From NCBI GenBank assembly GCA_013180625.2, contig SNVD02000483.1, positions 62,001 to 126,000 on the forward strand: 64,000 nt of DNA, in the 5' to 3' direction. The notes beneath the pieces are model-generated. The model was not told where the DNA came from and ran no database searches. It saw only the letters and a list, made by a program, of their open reading frames with translations. Below, piece by piece: positions 32,671 through 45,124 of this stretch (its first letter is position 1; each line of letters starts with the position of its first letter). Origin of the DNA: Boswellia sacra. Its lineage: Eukaryota > Streptophyta > Magnoliopsida > Sapindales > Burseraceae. The position numbers and the translations under genes were made by a program.

Positions 32671-33549
32671 ATTCCTCTATGTTTTGAGCCCATTTCCTTT
32701 GTAGTTACCTCCATTATTTCATATTGCATTGTGATTTTTCAAAACCCTGTCATTTTTGGACTATGCTCCATTATGGATTATGCTTCATGTATGCATGCTT
32801 TATGCTTACACTAAATGTGTATGTCTTTTAGGTTAGGCAATCATTGAAGCTATGAATTGACTCCAGGTCATTTTGTTCTTCTCATGAGAGGATACTAAGG
32901 ATGACTTAGTGATGAGTAGGGGGAGACTTTTGGTACTGCGGACTTGTGCAATGAATCTTTAAATGCTAAAAACAATCCTCCAGCGACTAGTAAGTCTACC
33001 TACTTCAAGCACTCTACTTGTACACCCTATATTATTTCTTCTGCTTCCTTCGAGATGATTGAGACAATTCTATCTTCCTATCCTTCTTACATGATTTTCA
33101 GGATGATTGAAGCAATTCTTTGCCTCCCTATTTCTTTTTATTTCTCAAGATGATTGGGTAATTCTTTGCCCCCTATATGATAAGTTTAGTCCTGTCTTGG
33201 GGAATTCCTTTGTATTAGCTTTAAGGGCATTATTCCTTCTTCTTTGTATATATCTATGCTGGATGAAATGGCTAACTTCTTCTATATATCTTGCTTCTAC
33301 ATCGTTGGTGGCCAGGTTGCCTTCTTTGATACCCTTAATAGGAACTTTTGGCAGATTTTCTTCTTCTTAACATATTTTCAACACATCTAATATCTTCCGA
33401 CAATAAGTCAAAATGCTAAATTTGAGTTATGCATTAATTTGATTCACGTTTGAATTCCTCAAAGATTCTTAAATTCGATAGCTCAAAGGTAATGCATTAA
33501 CATCATGATTATTCATAATGTCGACTCTAATGCCAGAGTTACTTCATTC
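32671..33549. other. Spacer with array E (about 55-bp unit)
   Basis: T-rich sequence. At 33,052-33,180 a unit containing GATGATTGA(G/A), CAATTCT and CCTCCCTA or CCTTCTTA repeats three times. No gene seen. Confidence 0.5.
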
Positions 33550-34640
33550 AAGATTCTTTGTATGTGTGTGTGTGTACAGCCAATCACGCTTCACTCTTTG
33601 AAACTCCGGTAGCTTGCTGCAAATAGCAGCTAGTGATTAATCTCTAATGAAAAAGGATGACCATAAGCCCACTTTTCACACCACTCTCCACTAATGTAGG
33701 CTAATCACAACATCAAGGATCATTAGGGTTTTATCAAGTTTGTAATGATAGGCAAAGGTCAAGGTATGATGAAGGAAATTATAAGTTTATATCACCCATA
33801 GTCATACAACAGTTCTAGTTTTAATTAAAAGCAACAACTCAGACTTATTTGCAACCCCCAAACTTTGAGTCATTATCCACCACGTTTGCTTTGCTTTTGA
33901 TTTTTGAGTGGCTACACTCCTAAACTTTATAAGAAATGGGATTAGCACTCTTCTTTTCTTCTTTTTCTTCTTCTCTCTTTTCCTTTTCCTTTTTCTTTTT
34001 CTTTCCTGTCTTTTCTTTTTCTTTTTCTTCTTCAAGCTCAAAATTGTACAAGACTTCTCAAATTCCTTTCATTCGTCCATAAGCATGGCTCTCAATACTC
34101 TTTTCTAGAATGTTCATACGCTATGAGTGAAGGGTATTATATATTGAAAATTTTTCAGTGTTAGGTTAGATTTTATGGTTTGACAAAGAAAAGGCTTGAC
34201 TAGCCCTAAAGGGGTACGCTAGGGACAATAAATCATGCCTAGGTTGACATGAAAGGCTCAATCGATTTAAAGAAAGCCTAATTTATTTCTTTAATGCCAT
34301 ATAACCTAGGATTTTGCCTAAAGTGGTGATCAAATGAGTTCTAGAGTACTATGATACCTCAACACCAAGCTTTATCTGCATAAAGTTTCTATAAGTGATT
34401 AAAGTTTCATATTCATGGCTATTATGCTCCATTGATGAGGAATCAAGAATGGAACTCATCTAGCAAAAAGAGTCAAGCATACAAATAACACAATCTTATG
34501 TATGACCAAAAATCTATTTCCAATAAGTGTCACAACTTTATCAATGATCATCAAAACAACACACAACTCACATATCTTCAATTTAAACATACACCGAAAC
34601 AAAGTTTTTTCAAAGCGAATTGAATTCAAGGTATCACAAT
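33550..34640 (-). mobile_element. Athila-like 3' internal fragment, minus strand
   Basis: Read on the minus strand, 33,780-33,650 aligns with 8,500-8,640 of the LOG-bearing element: TCATACCTT, then TTACAA, ATTAGTGGAGAGTG and GTGAAAAG-like pieces in the same order. 34,400-34,130 aligns with the 7,800-7,950 stretch (CCTAG, ACCCCTTT, GAGCCTTT). It carries GTTTGGGGGTTG, a PPT-like motif. It lies directly beside an Ogre-type gag remnant, so the locus is a mosaic. The Lys-rich open frame at 33,802-34,041 is a pyrimidine-tract artefact. Confidence 0.6.
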
Positions 34641-35700
34641 TCTTTCTCTAGGTTAGGAATTCTTCCTTTATTGATAAAATCTTGTATCTCATATTGAAGG
34701 CGATCAGATTTGTCAATGATATGGCCAGTTTGTTGGTGGAAATCATAATATTCATGATGCTTGTGTTTGGTTGGTCGTGGGTTTTATGGAGGCTTTGATG
34801 TTAACGAGAATAATACAATTTGGGCACGGAGCTTCTCAAATACTTCAGATAAGGGTGTCCCAATTGATTGAACTTCTTTGGTTGATGCTCTTTTACATCC
34901 TCATTATTTGACCTGCTAGTTTGGTCATACTGCCTTTGATTTCTTCTAGGGTAGTTGTTGTTGCTTCTTTATGCTTGGCCTTAAAATCTTCTATTTGGAT
35001 GCCCAAATCATACAAGTCTTTGAAAATTTTGATTGAAAAGCCTGCAAGCCTATCTCCAATAAAAGAATAGATCTCATGGATTAGTAAATGAACTTGGTCC
35101 TTCTTTGTAGGCCTCATGGTCATCTTGGCTACTTTGCCCCTCTAACAGACCAAATACTCCAAAAAGGTTTTATTGGGTTTTTGGCGTGTCATCTCCAAAT
35201 CCCTCAAGATTACCCCCAGTTGGATATTGTGGCGATATTGCTCCATAAACTGCTCAGATAGCTCTTACCAATCCTATTGAACCCTCTTGGGCAAGTTATG
35301 GTACCAAATTACTGCATCATCATCATCCAAGGATAGCATGAAATACTTCTAATGTACTCTTTTGTGAAAGAAGTGGTGGCTATAATAGTAGCATACTGTC
35401 TTAAGTGCATCTTTGGGTTGCCTTATCCATTAAACCTGGGCAAGTCTAGCATGCAAAACTTTGGTGGCAAATCACTGTCCTCAATAAGCAAGATATCATC
35501 TAGGTCTTCGACCCCTTTCAATCCCTTCTTCTTTAAGAGAGATTGGACCTTCTCCATGTCCTTAGCCAATTGCTTGATCGATTCGGATTCATCTTGGGTG
35601 GTTGGGCTTTTTCCTTTATCTTTGTCTTGGCTAGTCTCAACCTTATCACCACCATGTCTGCTTAGCAGCGGTTGATTTGCTTGGTTGCAGTTGATTTGCT
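34641..35700 (-). pseudogene. Ogre/Tat-type gag remnant
   Basis: On the minus strand: LLKKKGLKGVEDLDDILLIE, then PPKFCMLDLPRFNGKGNPKM and HLRQYATIIATTSFTKEYI (about 35,560-35,350), the conserved start of the capsid region. After several stops, MRPTKKDQVHLLIHEIYSF (35,114-) and a late segment FHQQTGHIIDKSDRLQYEIQ (about 34,745-34,690), in which the usual Cys-His knuckle has lost a cysteine. Multiple stops and frameshifts; not functional. No protease, RT or integrase follows. Confidence 0.75.
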
Positions 35701-36608
35701 TAGATGGACCTATTTTACATAGCTTCTACAAGTTGGACTATCTATTGTTGGAGTGTGGTGATGTCCACCTATATTTGAGTCATCTCAACATTGTTGTTTG
35801 TTGTAGCCATTTCAATAACTGGTTCAATGGTCTCAAGTCTTGTTAAGCGACTACTTTATCTAACCCAAGCTATGATGGCTACAAAACAAATGTGTTAATG
35901 ACATGCATGGAAATGCATGTATGCATGATTTAATACATGCTCATACAAGGGCGTAGATAGACTTTCAGCCTTCCAACCTTCTTCTTCCTACACATGTGAG
36001 TTCAAGTCTCTTTCTAGGATTTTTGCCTTTATTCCCAAGTCATCATCACGGGATGTCAAAAGACGAGGTTCTCTCTCCTAATTCTAACATTCAAATTGAT
36101 GTTGGATTCTTCATGATTATCATAACATGGCTCTAAATGTCATGATAACCTTAAAATGTGGCATATACACCAAATTCGTTCTATGAGGGAATTGACATGT
36201 AGCATTCATTCATGGTTCCATGAGATTGAGTCAAGTTATTCTAATCATGTAGAATTACATTTGTGGACATGCATTGCAACATGGATTTCGGATGTTCATC
36301 CTAATGAAATTTTCTAGAGTTCTTCTACATGGCTTAGTCACAAGGCCAATGGTCTGGGCTCCTTGAGGTGAGAGATACCCCCTTGGGTCGGTATGTTTTT
36401 ATACAAATTCAATGGTACGTACTCAAAGATGTTGACACCAACATGAGTCATCTAAGAGTTGAATGCAACCAAAGACTTCTCATGCCAATGCCACATAACT
36501 AGTTTAGGCAATTTATGCTCATTGTGTGAAAAATGTAGTGATGCAATGACTTAAAATAACAAAGTAAGCCATTAAGATTTGGTATCCTAATTGGAATCAA
36601 CTTCTCAT
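35701..36608 (-). other. Ogre/Tat leader between PBS and gag
   Basis: Non-coding sequence between the PBS (36,609-36,626) and gag of the minus-strand element, as expected for the long leader of these elements. The related + strand leader at 57,706-58,650 shares CATGC-rich pieces. Confidence 0.55.
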
Positions 36609-36626
36609 ATCTTAGTGAAGTCACCA
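36609..36626 (-). other. Primer-binding site of the minus-strand Ogre-like element
   Basis: On the minus strand TGGTGACTTCACTAAGAT, three bases after the LTR end. It resembles the + strand PBS at 57,688-57,705 (GGCAACTCCACTAGGGAT) and the tRNA-Arg-type site used by Ogre elements. Confidence 0.75.
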
Positions 36627-36629
36627 CTA

Positions 36630-38504
36630 TGAACGAGGCTTTCATCATTTGGAATGTTTGCAATCATGACACTGTGTTAAAGCCTTTTTCAAGACTTAAG
36701 GGAATATAAACATACTATGGGCATGTGTGGAGAATGGAGTCGTCGCCCAATATTCTATTGAAAAAATGGATGATGGCAATCCGATCCCTCGCTTCGGGAC
36801 CTAAACTAGCCTCATCCCTTCAAAAATGGGTTTGAGAAGTTAGGTGCGAGCCATTCAGCTTGCTCAGATATAAATCCAACCTCCATTAGGGTATACCAAA
36901 TTAGAATAGCTAAACTTTATTATACAGTTTGCTTAATGTTGTTCATTTTATGCACACAAGATCTATTTCATCTTTGTCAAACAAGTAAGGTGATTTTCAG
37001 TCAAGAAAATTGTATATTCATACATAGAAGGAGGTGAGGGGAATAGTGTTACATATCCTTTCAAACATGGGGAATGAGACAAGGATTACATTAATTGTTA
37101 TTCAAAAATAAAATAAACTACTTCTAACACTTAAAATATCATTCATTCATTGATAACATATTCATGAATTCAATATAACAATTCAATTCGAGACTCAATA
37201 AATAGTGAATTTCTCACTGTCGTATATGAGTCTATTTAATGCTTATCAAGCCTTTTCATGCATATTCATCATACATTCACAATAAATCAATAAAAATTCT
37301 AATTAAGGCCATAAACTAAAATCCTTGCAATTCTACCTAGATTTGATAATTCTATCATGGCATTTCTAACCTAAGCATGGTAATTCTAGCCTATTCATAG
37401 TAATTGTAATAAATCATGGCATTTCTAGCCCAAGTCAATCAATCAAGACTAAATACGACTATTCTAGCCTAATTCAAGCAATCAAAGTAAGCAAGGCAAT
37501 TCAATCAATCAAGGCAATTCTTGCCTAAATCTACTTCGTAGCATGCTTGAAAACAATTATAAGTTTGATTCCTAATCATGATTCTAATCATATGCTCTTA
37601 AGCATGATTCTAGAAATGTGATCTTAAACACAATTCTAAACATTCAAAGTAAAATCCTGTCATGATTCTAAATAAGAAAAGGATCGATGACTTACCTTGA
37701 CACATATTTTCACCTTACAAAAAAAATAAGGATTTAAACAATTCATAATAATCCTAAACATGCTTCTAAGCATCAAAATAAAACCTAATCATGCTTATTC
37801 TAAGCAAAATAAAACCTAGACGTACTAATTCTAAGCAAGAAAATTAAACAAGAAAAGTGGAAGAAGAAGAGAGAGAACTCCTCTCAAGATGTACCGTTTT
37901 TGGGTTGGAGCAATATGAACGCCTAAAAAAATATTAAAACTAGAAAAGGCTCTTTGAATTCTCAAGTGGGTCTTAGAGAGAGAGTGAGAGAGAGGAGGAG
38001 GGGGGTTTATATAGTTGAAAGTGAAAGTTGAAAAAGGAAGCAAAAAAACAAAAAAAAAACAAAAAACAAAAAAGGAAGGATTTTTATGAGATTTTTCAAA
38101 AATAAGGGGAGGACAACTGGCCGACTATGGGAATACCACTGGCTGGTGATAAGATAGTGGATCAATGGTAGCCTATCGAACCCTTTGTTTCTTCGTTTTG
38201 CAAATGTAGTCCTCTCTAACCTTTGTCTGTTCGATCATGCATAACTTTTCGAGTTCAACCCAATTTGAAATTTATAAAATTTATATAAACTAGACATATG
38301 TAGCTTCGCAATGGTATATGACTTATTATCAAATTTTATCTAGATTAATTTCTAAGACTTTTCAAATTCATATGTTGGTTTTCAAAGCTTTTGGTTAGTT
38401 CTTCTCAACTCACTCCTCTTTGCTTCCAAGGCCACTTTGGTCATTTCCATTACTCATCATTTGTCTTTGTTTTATCATTGAGCCTAAAAAATCTAGTGTC
38501 TACA
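36630..38504 (-). repeat. Ogre/Tat-type 5' LTR, minus strand, copy 2
   Basis: Starts TGTAGACACTAGATTTTTTA on the minus strand and ends CCTCGTTCA before the PBS. 1,875 bp, collinear with 24,699-26,424 over its whole length. A minus-strand TATA box (rc of TTTATATA) is at 38,006-38,013. Confidence 0.8.
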
Positions 38505-38904
38505 GTAACAAAATGCAATCTTATTGCAGAAAGCCATATTTTGCAACAAAAAAAATCGTTTAATTGTTGAATGTAAAATGAATAGTGCATATGTTTTTTT
38601 GCAAGGATTGAGATACATTGCATGTTCAAATTACATGAGATATTTAAAGTAAGTTTGTAGTATGGATTTGTTAAATTTGGAAGAGCTTGGAATTATGTTA
38701 TTTGCCCATTTTTTTTAAGTTATAATAACCAATGTTAATGCTTATTATGCAGTTTTTGCTAAGTAATTTTGAATTGTTCATGGTATTTGTCATTCATTGA
38801 TCTGTTATGATGAACATGATATAGTGACAATGGATATGTTTAATATTGAAATATATATTTGGGGGGAGGACTTCCACTTGGGAAGAGGGAATGCTAATCA
38901 ATAG

Positions 38905-39161
38905 TGTTTATTTAGGTTGGTAATGGCGCTTCAAACGAGGCTCATAATTCTTCTAAACATGACTATAGGAAAATGAAGATGGCGATTGAGTCTGATAATG
39001 ATTTGATGGATATGTTCAATTTTTTTTTTCAATTGAAAAGGGAACAAACAGTGAGACTTAATATCAGAACGCTAACAATAGCTAAGCACAAGGGTCGGCA
39101 CGAAAGTCATGAATATTGTAGGCAAGAACTTCAACACCAACTTGAGGAAGCAATTACTTAA
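38905..39161 (+). pseudogene. PB1-like N-terminal remnant of a MULE-type protein, copy A
   Basis: Reads KMAIESDNDLMDMFNFFFQL with REQTVRLNIRT after it, then LQHQLEEAI. The pattern (D/E)-E-K-x-x-I-x-S-D-x-D-L-M-x-M-F and a following strand resembles the PB1-like domain at the start of many plant MULE (MuDR) proteins. A stop follows the fragment and no transposase core is seen nearby. Confidence 0.45.
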
Positions 39162-40479
39162 CACCATGAGCAACAACGTGAGCAACATTGTAAGGAACGT
39201 CATTAATAGCATGAGCTATGTCATGTGCAGCTACATCAGCAATGTCTTGAGTAGCGACATTATTAAAGAGCTATGGTTATAAAGGGTGCAACTTACATAT
39301 TTTTGTCCATTGACGGACTAATCATCAATTTGCTAAGTTAACTATTTGTAAATGATATTATTGGGGCATATTTATCATTGAACTATATAGATAAATCTAT
39401 GTGAAAATAAAACCCTAGGAGATACATATAAATTTGCCATTTTTTTCTCTCATTTTGTTGATTCCTATCCCCTCCTCACATCCTTTAAAACTTGTAAGAC
39501 AAAAGAATCAGTTCCCACTCCTCACAGCAAATGAAATCGCTCCCCCGACAATTGGTCCCTATAATCGCGCGCATAAGTGTAGGTCTTCCACTTCAACTAT
39601 TTTTGGTATATGAAGTGTTATATGGACTTTTTTTGTGTCTTAAAATCATTGTTATTCTTTTAAAAAATGATTGATATGTTTCATCATAAAGGTTAGTGAT
39701 TTTGTTAATATTTTCTATGGCTAATTAATTTGTAACTGCTTTTGTATTTTTGACATTGAAATTCCTTACGTGTCATAGTTGTTACATGTAATGGTTTGCA
39801 TATTGGTCTTTTTTGCCATATATGGATTGTTCATATATGATGTTAAATGTTTTGTAATTTTTAGTAAAATATGTGATGTTTTTAACAAGTTTGTTGGTGT
39901 GGTTTTTTTTTTTTTGCAGCTTATGTTTGGTTAATGGATTTGATACATGTTTCAACTATTCTTGTTTGTTTGTGTTAGGTTTGTTAATGGGTATTCTCGA
40001 ATTAACTATATCGCTACTAAAAGTTTTCGAATTTGTAATTGTTGTTTACATGAATTTGTGTTTATAATGCGAAAGTTATGACACCTTCGATTCTGTATTA
40101 TGTTGTTGGGTTGGGATAAAAAATTGTATGTTTATGTGGAATTTTGTAAGTAGGTATGTATTATGGATTTGTTAAATTTGGAAGAAATTGGAATTATGTT
40201 ATCTATCCATTTTTTTTACCTTAATAACCGAGGTTATTATGTAGTTTATATAATTTGAAATTTTCAGGGTATTTGTCATTCACTAATCTATTGTGATGAA
40301 CAAGATATAGTGAGAATGGGTTTGTTCAATATTGACATATATATATATTTTGGGGGGTGTTGTATTTTCGCTTAGGATGAGTGAACTCTGGTTGATGGTG
40401 CTTATTTAGGTTGGTAATAGTACTTGGAACAAGGTTCCCAATTCTCCCAGTACATGACTGTAGGGAAGCGAAGGTATAG

Positions 40480-40623
40480 GTACATTTTCCTTGGGATGAT
40501 GAGAAGATGGTGATTGAATCTGATGATGATTTGATGGACATGTTCAAATTTTATCAATTAAAAGGGGAACAAATAGTGAGACTTTATATTACAATCCCAA
40601 CAGTAGCTAAACGTGAAAGTTGA
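40480..40623 (+). pseudogene. PB1-like N-terminal remnant, copy B
   Basis: Reads WDDEKMVIESDDDLMDMFKF and, a little further, GEQIVRLYITIPTVAK to a stop at 40,621. It is the better preserved duplicate of 38,973-39,161; the Trp-Asp-Asp-Glu-Lys start is also typical of the PB1-like domain. No downstream transposase. Confidence 0.45.
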
Positions 40624-42320
40624 CAAGAATGTCATCAATATCGTAGGCAAGAACTTCAACACCAACTTGAGGAACTAATTAAGCAATAATGTTAGCAATG
40701 TGGTAAGGAATATTGTCACAATGTGAACTACATTGTGAGCAACGATGTCAGGAATGTCTTGATCAACAGGCATTATTAGAGAGGCCAATTTGAGAGAAGG
40801 AATCTACGATATGAAAAGTTAACATGTCGCAAGATATGAAAGTTGGTAAAATGGACAAGTATAGATGTTTGTTATGTTATTTTATTTATATAGTTTTGGT
40901 TGCTATGCTTTATTTTGGTACTTTTGGATAGTTGTTAAAAAGTTAGAATTTACTTAGTATATTTAAATTGGAGTAGATTTGGTAGAATGTATTTGATATT
41001 AATTATGGTTATGAAGGTGGAACTTACTGATTTTTGTCTTTGATTAGTAAATATTTAATGAATTGTTAACTGTTCATTGAGTTAACTATTTGCAAATGAT
41101 ATTGTAACGACAAATTTATCATTGTAAAATGTAAGTATATGAAAACAAAACCCTAAGAGAGAAATATGCATTTGCCTTTTTTCTTTTCTCATTTTGTCGA
41201 CTCCTATCCTATCCTTACATCTGTCATAACTCAAAAGACAGAAGAATCAATCCCCACTCACACCTTATAGCAATAGAAATCACTTACCATAACAATCGGT
41301 CCTTATAACTGCGAGCCTAAGTGCAAGTCTTCCACTGCAACTTTGTCTTATTTTTGGTATATTAAGCATTATATGTACTTTTTTGTGCATTAAAATCGTT
41401 ATTGTTCATTTTCAAAAATGATTTACATGTATGGTCATGTAGGTTTATTGATTTTGCTGATATTTTCTATGGTTAATTAATTTGTAACTACGCTTCTATC
41501 ATTACAATTGAAAAATTTCTCTACATGTTATATACGTTACTTGTAATGGTTTGCATGTTGGTCATTTTTGCTATATATGGGTTCATATATGATATGTAAT
41601 TGTTTTATAATTTAGAGTAAAATATGATGTTAACAAGTTTTGTTTGTGTGGTTTTTTAACTTATGTTTGGTTAATAGATTTTATACAAGTTTCAATTCGT
41701 CTTGTTCGTTTGTGTTAGGTAATTAATGGGTTTTGTCCAATTTAATTTTATCGCAACTACAAGTGTTGGAATCTGTAATTGTTGTTTACATGAATTTGTC
41801 TTTCTTATACGAATGTGATTATACCTTAGAGAAGTATAGATGTTTCTTATGTTATTTTTTTTATATAATTTTCATTTCTATGCTTTATTTTGGTACTTTT
41901 GGATAGTTGTTGAAAAGTTAGATTTTACTTAGTCTATTTAAATTGGAATTGTCAAACATTTTGTAAAGGATTTGCAATTTGATATTGGCTATGATTACAA
42001 AGGTGGAGCTAACATATTTTTGTCTTTGATTAGTAAATATTGATGAACTAGGCAACAATCTGCTGAGTCAATTGTTTGCAAATGATATTGTAAGGGCAGA
42101 TTTGTTATGAAACAATGTGTATGTATATATATAATCAAAGCCCTAAGAGACATATATAATCCTTTTCTTCTTTCATTTTATCGATTCCTATCCTATCCTC
42201 ACATCTTTAAACACTCATAAGACAGAAGAATCGGTCCCCACTCCTCACACCTTATAGCAAACGAAATCTCTCCCCGCAATAATCGCTCCCTACAAGTTAT
42301 ATGTAGGAGTAGTTTAGTTT

Positions 42321-42989
42321 TCGTAACTTAGCTGTTCCTTTTCTTTATAGGTGGTTGCCAAAATGAGTAAGTTACTGACTCAGGGGTTAGCATCTAAGTT
42401 ATATGTAGTTAGGTAGAAGCAGGCAAACAGACAAAATGAGGATCACATACTAAGGTAGAAGCTGACTCTAAGTGATATAGAAGTCATACAGCTGCTAAAT
42501 GAGAATTTTGAGTTGAAGCATAGAACTAATTTCTTTAAGGGAGGTTGACAACTTCTGAGTGTAAAGTGGAGATTCTTGTCAAGGATGAGATTAAAGTCAG
42601 GGATTTTGCGAAACACTAGAAAATGGTGATGGTTAATTAGGCATTAGAGTGAATTGTTAAGGCATTTAGGAATGGTTAGGAGCAGGCTATAGTTGATGTT
42701 GACCAACGTGAGATTCTAAGTCCAAAGGACTTTGAGTTGTCCTCTGAGATTATTGTAAGTGTTTATAGTCTGCTTTAGTTCTTTCTCCTTTTGCTTCCCT
42801 GCATTCTTTGATAGACCTTTCCTTGTTTATGTGCTTATTTCTAGGATAACAATAATGCACTAGTTCTTGCCTTTCCAAGAGGTGATAATGTCGATGTTGC
42901 TTTTATAGCCCTCGTGGTTGACAATTTAAAGGTTGCACTTGGAGCTTCCGTTCCAGCAATGGATTCTTTCCTTGCCCAATCTTTCCTCT
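42321..42989 (+). other. Possible exon remnants of an unidentified gene
   Basis: 42,680-42,760 reads QREILSPKDFELSSEII and stops at a GTAAGT donor-like site. After an intron-like T-rich stretch ending TTTCTAG, 42,843-43,012 is open: DNNNALVLAFPRGDNVDVAF followed by VDNLKVALGASVPAMDSF. The two pieces could be consecutive exons. No family recognised. Confidence 0.35.
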
Positions 42990-43281
42990 GTCTTAAATAC
43001 CCAATGGTGGCCTAGCATGGGCCATCCTGGCTTAGCCCTTTTTAACTTTGGTTAGGTGTTTGCCAACCCTTTCCTCCCCTAAATATCTTCTAAAAATTTA
43101 AATGGCTAGGCTTGCACCCCATATGAGAATTTAAGCCCAACTTATTATGCTTAAAGAATTTTAAATAAGACAAGTAATTTCTGTAAAAGATTTTGCCATT
43201 CATTCCCTTCAATTGGAAACAGCCTCACTAGTTTACAAAAAGCAAATCCCATTCAAAATACAAAAGTTACCCTCAAGCATT

Positions 43282-44060
43282 TTAAGTATAAGACCTTCTA
43301 AAGAAAAGAGCATTCCAAGGCTTATGGATTTCCTTATTGTCAATGGTTGTTAGATGATAAGCCTCTTTGCCCAAGTCTTTCTTGATCATATTATAGTCCT
43401 CCCTATGTGGCTCCATTTTTCCTATCCTTAGCTCCTGCTTGTTTTCAACGGCCTTCGTCAATACCCATTCCCCGTTGCTGAACCTTCTAACTTTAACATT
43501 CTGATTATATCCTTTTGCTAGGGTCTGTCTATAGGTAGCCATCTGTATTGCAACCATATCCTGTTTTCCTCGAGAAAGTCCAAGTTCTACTGTAGCCTAA
43601 TATCATTTTTTGGAGACGTACTTGATTTCTCCACAAGGTGGGTAATAGTGCTTCAGTTGGGATTACTGCCTCTACTCCATATGTCAAAGCAGAGATGTCT
43701 CTCCAGTTAGCTTTCTTTAAGAAGCCCTACAAGCCTATAACACTTTAGGTAGTTCTTCTAGCCACCTTTCCTTCTTTTCATCTACTTTTTTTCTTTAGAC
43801 AGTTGAAAATAGTCCTGTTTATGATTTCTACTTGTCCTTTTCCTTATAGGTAACTTTTGGATGAAAACTTGTGCTCCATTCTATGTTTTTAGCAGAAGGC
43901 TCTCATGACTCCAGTATTAAACCGCTTTCCATTGTCTAAAATAATTATCCTGGTCTTGTCGAATCTGCACACTATATTCTCTCATATAAACTTCCATTGC
44001 CCCTCTTTTATGCCCTGTTGATTTTTGCTCCATTATAGAATCTCTCTTGACGGCGACTAA
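43282..44060 (-). pseudogene. Tat-type integrase core and C-terminus
   Basis: Minus-strand segments in order: IILDNGKRFNTGVMRAFC (second catalytic Asp), KGQVEIINRTIFNCLKKKVD (catalytic Glu in GQVE), KERWLEELPKVL, LLLTYGVEAVIPTEAL. The last 91 residues form an open frame (43,557-43,282) with VKVRRFSNGEWVLTKAVENK and KEIHKPWNALFFRR, the usual end of Tat pol. Several stops precede it. Confidence 0.85.
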
Positions 44061-44289
44061 TATTATCTCATGTTATTGAAACATTTCCTTCTTTTCTATA
44101 TGAATCCATCATTCAGCCTACTTGATTTTGATTGCCCCCTCATGTTGATGTCCTTCCAGATCAAGTACTTATAAAATTTGGTTCCTAGCCTGACACCTAT
44201 TTTAAAGGCCCTTACTATAGCTCTGAGTCATATTCCTTAACCTGGCTCAACTCATTGTTAAACATTGCTAGGTATTCATTGGGTTGTTC
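44061..44289 (-). other. Deletion junction between gag and integrase
   Basis: Short decayed segment where autonomous Tat elements would carry protease, RT and RNase H, several kb in length. No motif of those domains is present. Confidence 0.5.
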
Positions 44290-45024
44290 TCCGTTTGCCT
44301 ACTTGACAAGGTATAGACTTATCACTATTTTAGGTTGTCTATGATTTTTGAGATACTGGGAAAGCAACACCTCTACTATTTTTGAGAAGGTTCTAATTGA
44401 ATTTAGGGATAGTCTTTTGAACCAACCAATGTTGCTCCATTGAGGCTTGAAGAGAAGATTTTGCAAAACAATGTATCATTTGAGGTCTTGATTGCCATTT
44501 TTTTATGGGAATGAAACAAGTACTCCTATGGATTCCCTTTCCCGTCATAGGGCTTTACAATTAGCTTGAAGAAGTTGATGGGTTTCACAGCATTATTTAC
44601 CTCATCAGTGAAAAGAGTCTAAATAACTTTCTAGGTTGCTAGAATTACTGCATCTATAGCAACAAACAAGTTTCTCAACTGCTCCACCCTCTAATTCCAC
44701 CTCCAACATCATCCTTTACATCACCTCTAGGTTTGCATTTAGTTGGTTGCTATCTCTTAGGTTGTTTCCTTCAGTGTGGTTATGCTTCTTACCTAAAAAG
44801 GATGTGTGAGGTGTGCGATAGTGTTCTACTGAGCTCTCTACTCCCTCATCTTTGTGTCTGGTTTCTTCAATGTTCCAACCATCTATGATTCTCCTTTGTA
44901 ACTCCCTATCCTTGATCTGGGCTTCTTCTGATTGTTTTAAGGGGTGTGCCACTAACTGATAATTATTAGTATTACATTCCCCTACTTGGGATGTGCCTTC
45001 TCCACCAAAGGTTGCCTTTGGCAT
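44290..45024 (-). pseudogene. Tat-type gag
   Basis: Minus-strand frame from 45,024 (MPKATFGGEGTSQ) is open for 102 codons. After a stop it continues in other frames: VNNAVKPINFFKLIVKPYDG, GNPQEYLFHSHKKM, LFCKIFSSSLNGATL (about 44,640-44,440) and ANGEQPNEYLAMFNNELSQV (about 44,310). This is the capsid core pattern of Tat/Athila gag. The tryptophan expected after GATL is lost. Confidence 0.75.
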
Positions 45025-45124
45025 GGGTTTTGTGGTGTGGTTTTATTCCTACCTAGTCCTGTTTGTCATTGATACCGCCATTCTTAATTGGTTAAGACTG
45101 TTTCACGGCTTTTTTGTTTCAAGT

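Larger units (their letters stand above)
38505..42320. repeat. Diverged large tandem duplications
   Basis: Three related stretches. A: about 38,640-39,600. B: about 40,150-41,350. C: about 41,826-42,310. All end with CCTATCC, CCTCACATCTTT, AGACAGAAGAATC and GGTCCCCACTCC-like sequence. A and B also share the PB1-like coding piece; B and C share AAGTATAGATGTTTCTTATG to AATTAAATTGG-like sequence with a period of about 975 bp. The repeats are diverged and contain many T-rich tracts. Confidence 0.7.

Noticed and set aside
32305..32704. Repeat proteins of 96 and 125 residues on opposite strands
   Set aside because: Explained by the 63-bp tandem unit being a multiple of three; no independent gene signal.
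33802..34108. Overlapping Lys-rich (-) and Phe-rich (+) open frames
   Set aside because: They are the two readings of one pyrimidine tract and carry no domain.
24699..38504. One complete Ogre-like element from LTR to LTR
   Set aside because: LTRs are homologous and in the right order, but the flanking 5-mers match only 4 of 5 with an offset, and the interior is a mosaic; pairing left as tentative.
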